Origin: Neoaquamicrobium microcysteis
GTDB lineage: Bacteria; Pseudomonadota; Alphaproteobacteria; Rhizobiales; Rhizobiaceae
DNA length: 64,000 bases
Direction: 5' to 3'
NCBI RefSeq assembly: GCF_008180155.1
Contig: NZ_VSZS01000059.1
Location: 124,001 to 188,000, forward strand
Numbering within the stretch: the stretch's first letter is position 1; each line of letters starts with the position of its first letter. Shown here piece by piece: positions 60,351 through 64,000 of the stretch. The translations under genes and the position numbers were made by a program. The notes beneath the pieces are model-generated. The model made no database searches, was not told where the DNA came from, and saw only the letters and a list, made by a program, of their open reading frames with translations.

Positions 60351-61505
60351 ATGCGTGCATTCATTGGATTAGTGGGAGCAGTCTCGATCGGACTTTCGAC
60401 AAGCGTCGCGCTGGCGGCCGATCCGGGTGTCTCCGACACCGAGATCGTCGTTGGCGGCATCGCGCCCTTTACCGGGCCGGGCGGGCCGCTCGGCTATGCC
60501 GGCACGCTCGGCAACCGGATCGCCGCCGCCGAGATCAACGAGAATGGCGGCGTCAACGGCCGCACGATCAGGCTCGTCATCGAGGATGACGACTACGTGC
60601 CTGCGAAAACCGTGCAGGCCATGCAGAAACTCATCGACGTCGACCAGATCTTCTCGCTGACGACCGTTTCCGGTGGCTCGCACGGTCTCGCCATCATGCC
60701 GATGATCGAGGAGGGCGACATCCCGACGATCAATCCGCTGGTCACGACGGAAGCCCATTACGAGCCGCCCCGGCCCAGCTTCTTCGGTATCGGAACCGAC
60801 TACCAGCAGGGTGTCATAAACCTCGTCAAGTATCTGGACGCTAGGACGCCCGACCTGTCATGGGGCGCGATCGTCCAGGACGACGAGTCCGGCCAGGCCC
60901 GGCTCGAAGGGCTCGATACCGTGCTCGAGGAACTCGGCAAGACCTCAAGCCTGCAACAGAAGTTCAGGCGCGGCCAGACGGATTTCGCCGCCGAAGTGCT
61001 GAACGCGAGGGCGTCCGGAGCAACGGCGCTCATCCTCGGCGGCCTGCCCGCCCAGCACGCCGCTATCCTCAAGGAAGCCAAGAAGATCGGCTATGAACCC
61101 CAGTTCGGCGTCATGTGGGTCGATCATATCCCGCAAGTCATCGACCTGTTCGGTCCCGAAGGCGACGGCGTCTATGTCTACGACTTCGTGCCGTCGATGA
61201 CCGATCAGCAACTGGCGCCGTTCCTGGAACTCGCGCGGAAACATTTGCCGGCCGACGACATCGCCAGGCTCAACCGCTATTCGGTGATCGCCTATGCGGC
61301 GCTGAAGGTCCAGGCGGCTGCGATGGAGGCCTGCGGGCAGGAGCTCACGCGGCGTTGCGTCAACGAGAATATCGAAAAGACGACGGATTTCGAGACCGGC
61401 CTGATGGCGCCGATCAGCTTCGGCGAAGGTGTGCGGCTGACCGACATGGCCGGCAGGGTTCTCCGGATCGACGCGGCGGCCGGCAGGTTCGTTCCCGCCG
61501 AGTGA
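60351..61505 (+). CDS. ABC transporter substrate-binding protein 2, right operon
   Basis: A 384-residue tandem paralogue of the preceding gene, apparently about three quarters identical at protein level: SDTEIVVGGIAPFTGPGGPL, RIAAAEINENGGVNGRTI and VDHIPQVIDLFGPEGDGVYV. The signal peptide ends at about residue 22 (VALAAD). GGGAGG precedes the ATG. Differences lie partly in segments around the putative ligand pocket (GIGTDYQQG against GIGMSYQQG), which may widen the substrate range. Confidence 0.92.
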   Translation: MRAFIGLVGAVSIGLSTSVALAADPGVSDTEIVVGGIAPFTGPGGPLGYAGTLGNRIAAAEINENGGVNGRTIRLVIEDDDYVPAKTVQAMQKLIDVDQIFSLTTVSGGSHGLAIMPMIEEGDIPTINPLVTTEAHYEPPRPSFFGIGTDYQQGVINLVKYLDARTPDLSWGAIVQDDESGQARLEGLDTVLEELGKTSSLQQKFRRGQTDFAAEVLNARASGATALILGGLPAQHAAILKEAKKIGYEPQFGVMWVDHIPQVIDLFGPEGDGVYVYDFVPSMTDQQLAPFLELARKHLPADDIARLNRYSVIAYAALKVQAAAMEACGQELTRRCVNENIEKTTDFETGLMAPISFGEGVRLTDMAGRVLRIDAAAGRFVPAE

Positions 61506-61511
61506 CCACGC

Positions 61512-61541
61512 CGCCGCGCCGGCTACCGCGCCGGCGCGGCG
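61512..61541. terminator. GC-rich hairpin between converging genes
   Basis: CGCCGCGCCGG (61512-61522) and CCGGCGCGGCG (61531-61541) form a perfect 11-base stem with an 8-base loop, right after the second binding-protein gene and before the end of the TetR gene. No T tract follows, but the very stable stem suggests a bidirectional terminator or transcript-end protector. Confidence 0.5.
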
Positions 61542-61567
61542 CATTCCAGCTGGAGACGTCGCGCGAA

Positions 61568-62263
61568 TCAATCGTCGAGCGCGGCGGCGACTTTCTCGAG
61601 CCGTGCGATGGACCGATCGAGACGGTCGAGCCTGTTGTCGGCGGTCTCGGCCTCCATGCCGCGCCAGATCACGGTCGTGATGGCGTCCCTTGCCTCCTCG
61701 ACCGAAAAGTCGCCCTCCTTGCGCAGGAAGGCCCAGGTCTGGTGCTCGATGCAGCCGAAGATCATGTTGCGAAGCAGTTCGGCGGACACATCGTCCGTCA
61801 ACTCGCCCGACGCGATCGCCGCTTTCAGCGCGTCGAGGATGCGTGAGGTGAACCGCCGGTTGAGCTGATAGATGTGCATCGTCCGATAGGTCGGGTCGGG
61901 TCGCAGTTCCATCAGCACGAAGCGGGTGAGGCTTGGTTCCCTGCGGATGATCGACAGCGCGAGGCCGACCTCGTAGCGCAGTCTCTCGCGCGCCGAGCCG
62001 TGGATGGACCCATCGGCCGGCAGGGACAGGATTTCCTCGAACCAGGCTTCGGCAACCTTTATCAGCAGGTCCCGCTTGGTCGGGAAGTACCGGAATATCG
62101 TTCCTTCGGATATGCCGCAGATTTGCGCGACCTCGGTGGTGACGACGTTCTCGTATCCGCGTTCGGCCAGCATGCGCCGCGTGACGGTCATGATCTCCGA
62201 CATGCGCTCGTCGCGCGGTCGTCGCCTGCTGTTGCGTTTTCCCGGAGCCTTCATCCGCACCAT
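61568..62263 (-). CDS. TetR-family transcriptional regulator
   Basis: A 231-residue repressor-type protein. The N-terminal HTH reads MTVTRRMLAERGYENVVTTE, then VAQICGISEGTIFRYFPTKR and DLLIKVAEAW. The remainder is a helical ligand-binding domain. FadR/PsrA-like TetR proteins often control acyl-CoA degradation gene sets and are released by acyl-CoA; this is a reasonable guess here given its neighbours. Its most likely sites are the TACGCTA-containing elements in the 53.4 kb and 63.15 kb promoter regions. The start ATG at 62263 could be as late as 62251. Confidence 0.88.
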   Translation of the reverse strand: MVRMKAPGKRNSRRRPRDERMSEIMTVTRRMLAERGYENVVTTEVAQICGISEGTIFRYFPTKRDLLIKVAEAWFEEILSLPADGSIHGSARERLRYEVGLALSIIRREPSLTRFVLMELRPDPTYRTMHIYQLNRRFTSRILDALKAAIASGELTDDVSAELLRNMIFGCIEHQTWAFLRKEGDFSVEEARDAITTVIWRGMEAETADNRLDRLDRSIARLEKVAAALDD

Positions 62264-62346
62264 TTGCCAGGGGCAGCCAAGTCGACGACGCCCATATCCT
62301 TCGTTTTGCGCCGATATCGATACTTCGGTTTCGGCGGCTCATGCAA

Positions 62347-63108
62347 TCACGGGATCGAAAGCAGTTCCTCGACATGGCCGTATCCGGCCTCCGGATCAAG
62401 CATGATGTAGCGGTCGGAACCGCGCTGTTCGACACGCGGCTGAATCGTCCGACCGGAACGAGCCTTCGCGGCCGCGACCGCCCCGGCGAGGGTGCGCGTG
62501 GTCGCCAGCAGCCCGAGATTCATGCGGGTAGGAAACACGATCGTCCGGTGGCCTTCGGCGGCCAGCCTCAACGCGTCGGCGGGCGCCAGCCATTCGGTGT
62601 CGACCGTTTCGCGCCCGTCCGCCACCGCCTCGCCGGCCGGCGCGGAGGCGACATAGAAGAACGTATCGAAGCGTTTGGGGACGACCGGCGGCGTCAGCCA
62701 TCGCGAGAAGAGGGTCAACATTCGCAGATCGAGCGTGACCTCATGCTGCCTGACATAGTCGATGAAGGCGAGCGTGCCGTTCTCCATTGCCGCGCGCGCG
62801 TGCGCGGAGCCCTCCCGGTCCGCCGGGGGTGCGACGCATCCGGGCAGCATGCCCGATTCCTCGAATGCCTCCCTGATCGCGGCGATGCGCGGTCCCCGCT
62901 CGATCTCGGCAACGTCGTTCCACCCTATCGCGGACTCGGCCCAGCGCGGGTCGAGATCATGCTCCTCCACCTTTCCGCCGGGGAAAACCATTGCGCCCGA
63001 CATGAAGTCGATCTGGTGATGCCGGCGCACCATCAGCACTTCGAAGACGGGCTGCTCGCGCACCAGCATGATGGTCGACGCCAGGCGGATAGGAGAAGTC
63101 GTGCTCAA
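62347..63108 (-). CDS. NUDIX hydrolase (NUDT7/NUDT19-like, possible CoA diphosphatase)
   Basis: A 253-residue NUDIX protein whose box is split by an insertion: GAMVFPGGKVEEHDLDPRW, then about 20 residues, then AAIREAFEESGML. This split form is typical of NUDT19-like proteins that cleave CoA or acyl-CoA, and such genes often accompany acyl-CoA dehydrogenase genes in Actinobacteria and Alphaproteobacteria. The upstream SAM-like extension LASTIMLVREQPVFEVLMVR fits. It is divergent from the acyl-CoA dehydrogenase at 63276. Confidence 0.85.
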   Translation of the reverse strand: MSTTSPIRLASTIMLVREQPVFEVLMVRRHHQIDFMSGAMVFPGGKVEEHDLDPRWAESAIGWNDVAEIERGPRIAAIREAFEESGMLPGCVAPPADREGSAHARAAMENGTLAFIDYVRQHEVTLDLRMLTLFSRWLTPPVVPKRFDTFFYVASAPAGEAVADGRETVDTEWLAPADALRLAAEGHRTIVFPTRMNLGLLATTRTLAGAVAAAKARSGRTIQPRVEQRGSDRYIMLDPEAGYGHVEELLSIP

Positions 63109-63151
63109 TTTGTCGTCCTCGCTTCTGCGTTGCGCCTACGAGTTGTTATCA

Positions 63152-63158
63152 TAGCGTA
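63152..63158. promoter_or_regulatory. TAGCGTA element in the NUDIX/acyl-CoA dehydrogenase promoter region
   Basis: TAGCGTA at 63152-63158 (reverse TACGCTA) lies in the 167-base divergent gap. It matches elements at 53401-53407 and 53509-53515 in the Liv operon control region. A shared regulator site is possible. Confidence 0.35.
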
Positions 63159-63275
63159 TAGTACGTTGCGACACCAAACGAGTCGTGGAATAGTTCCTGC
63201 CGTCTGCGCGGGTCGCCTGTCGGTCGGACTTCTTCGCCGAGGGACAGGTGGCGGGCGCCGGCCAGGGAGGATATC

Positions 63276-64000
63276 GTGGCTGAACTGATCCTTACGGACG
63301 ATCAGCGTTCCGTGCTCGAAACTGCGCAGCGGTTTTCCCGCGAGGCGCTCGCGCCATTCTATCAGGCGCGGGAAGAGCAGGAACGCATTGACCCGAAGCT
63401 CATGGAGACCATGGGGGAACTTGGCCTCATCGCGCCTGAAACGCCGGAGGAACTGGGCGGCCTCGGTCTCGACAGCGTGACGTCGGGACTGATCGCGGAA
63501 GCGCTCGCCTATGGCGACTTCAGCATGGCCTATGTCCCCATCATGGGATCGTTGATGACAAAGCTGCTGTCGAGCTACGCGGAGCCGGCCGTCGCCGCGG
63601 AGTGGGTGCCGCGCATCGTCAAGGGGCGGTCGCTGATCGCCGTCGGCCTCACGGAGCCGCGCGGGGGGTCGGACGCCGCCAATCTGGTGCTCAGGGCCGA
63701 GAAATGCCCCGGCGGCTACCGCCTCAACGGCGAGAAAACATCGATCACCGGCGCGGATCAGTCGGACGGCGTCGTTCTCTTTGCCCGGACCGGCTCGAAG
63801 GAGGCGGGCGCGCGAGGGGTGACGGCCTTCTTCGTGCCGACGGCGTTGAAGGGCATCAGCGCCACCCGCTTCCGGGACGTGGGCAGCCGCATACTGGGAC
63901 GCGGCTCGCTGTTCTTCGACGATGTCGTCGTGCCCGAGGACCACAGGCTCGGCGACGAGGGCGGTGGCTTCGTGCAGGTCATGCAGGGCTTCGACTTCAC
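63276..64000 (+). CDS. Acyl-CoA dehydrogenase, 3' end outside window
   Basis: From a GTG at 63276, with AGGGAGG 6 bases upstream, the frame is open to the window edge (241 residues seen). The sequence is that of an acyl-CoA dehydrogenase: LETAQRFSREALAPFYQARE, then MGELGLIAPETPEELGGLGL and AVGLTEPRGGSDAANL in the FAD-binding middle domain, then YRLNGEKTSITGADQSDGVV. The catalytic Glu would lie beyond the window. It would oxidise an acyl-CoA made by the ligases of the Liv operons. Confidence 0.9.
   Translation, partial: MAELILTDDQRSVLETAQRFSREALAPFYQAREEQERIDPKLMETMGELGLIAPETPEELGGLGLDSVTSGLIAEALAYGDFSMAYVPIMGSLMTKLLSSYAEPAVAAEWVPRIVKGRSLIAVGLTEPRGGSDAANLVLRAEKCPGGYRLNGEKTSITGADQSDGVVLFARTGSKEAGARGVTAFFVPTALKGISATRFRDVGSRILGRGSLFFDDVVVPEDHRLGDEGGGFVQVMQGFDF

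Noticed and set aside
1-64000. CRISPR arrays, tRNA or rRNA genes and intact insertion sequences
   Set aside because: I looked for regularly spaced repeats, tRNA-like cloverleaves and transposase motifs and saw none that could be supported.

Overview
The window looks like part of a conjugative repABC-type plasmid (or plasmid-derived replicon) from a GC-rich alphaproteobacterium, most likely of the order Hyphomicrobiales (Rhizobiales; Mesorhizobium/Phyllobacteriaceae-like). The grounds are a complete repABC unit with a repB-repC antisense RNA and parS-like palindromes, a full VirB/VirD4 type IV secretion system, a VirD2/TraI-like relaxase, and Rhizobiales-style accessory genes (DUF1403, plasmid ScpB, HxlR and Liv clusters). 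The species is an inference; no rRNA or other marker is present.

Layout. 1-2.9 kb: the 3' part of a relaxase gene that is open through the left edge, a small membrane protein, and a frameshifted gene. 2.9-5.7 kb: cargo of redox genes (luciferase-like monooxygenase, DoxX-like protein, NmrA-like oxidoreductase) with a divergent HxlR regulator. 5.9-18.7 kb: a tightly coupled minus-strand operon virB1-B2-B3-B4-(second transglycosylase)-B5-(VirB7-like lipoprotein)-B6-B8-B9-B10-B11-virD4. 18.8-21.1 kb: diverging from it, three overlapping genes for secreted, apparently catalytically degenerate thermonuclease-fold proteins, then a TrbM-like gene. 21.8-25.0 kb: a four-gene operon of response regulator, FkbM methyltransferase, secreted molybdopterin-oxidoreductase-like protein and histidine kinase. 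25.0-29.0 kb: repA-repB-ctRNA-repC with two parS-like sites. 29.5-30.2 kb: a vapBC-type toxin-antitoxin pair. 30.3-33.4 kb: tyrosine recombinase, DUF1403 protein and ScpB-like protein. 33.6-40.6 kb: an OLD-family ATPase/TOPRIM nuclease converging on a YhaO/YhaN (SbcDC-like) pair.

40.6-42.4 kb is a graveyard of truncated and frameshifted genes that separates the backbone from a catabolic island. 42.4-64 kb: two divergent Liv-type ABC transporter operons, each with an embedded acyl-CoA synthetase gene. The left operon also carries a second, unusual AMP-ligase-like gene, a carboxylesterase and a frameshifted AidB-like acyl-CoA dehydrogenase; the right one ends in two tandem substrate-binding proteins. 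A TetR regulator, a NUDIX hydrolase and an acyl-CoA dehydrogenase (open through the right edge) follow. Together this suggests import of a carboxylic acid, CoA activation and beta-oxidation-like degradation, possibly controlled by the TetR protein through TACGCTA-containing sites present in the 53.4 kb and 63.15 kb promoter regions.

The most interesting parts for follow-up are the two-component operon with its methyltransferase and periplasmic protein (21.8-25 kb) and its possible link to the virB promoter, the degenerate nuclease triplet, and the recombinase-DUF1403-ScpB cluster beside OLD and SbcCD-like genes. Many long antisense reading frames occur because of the high GC content; they are not annotated.
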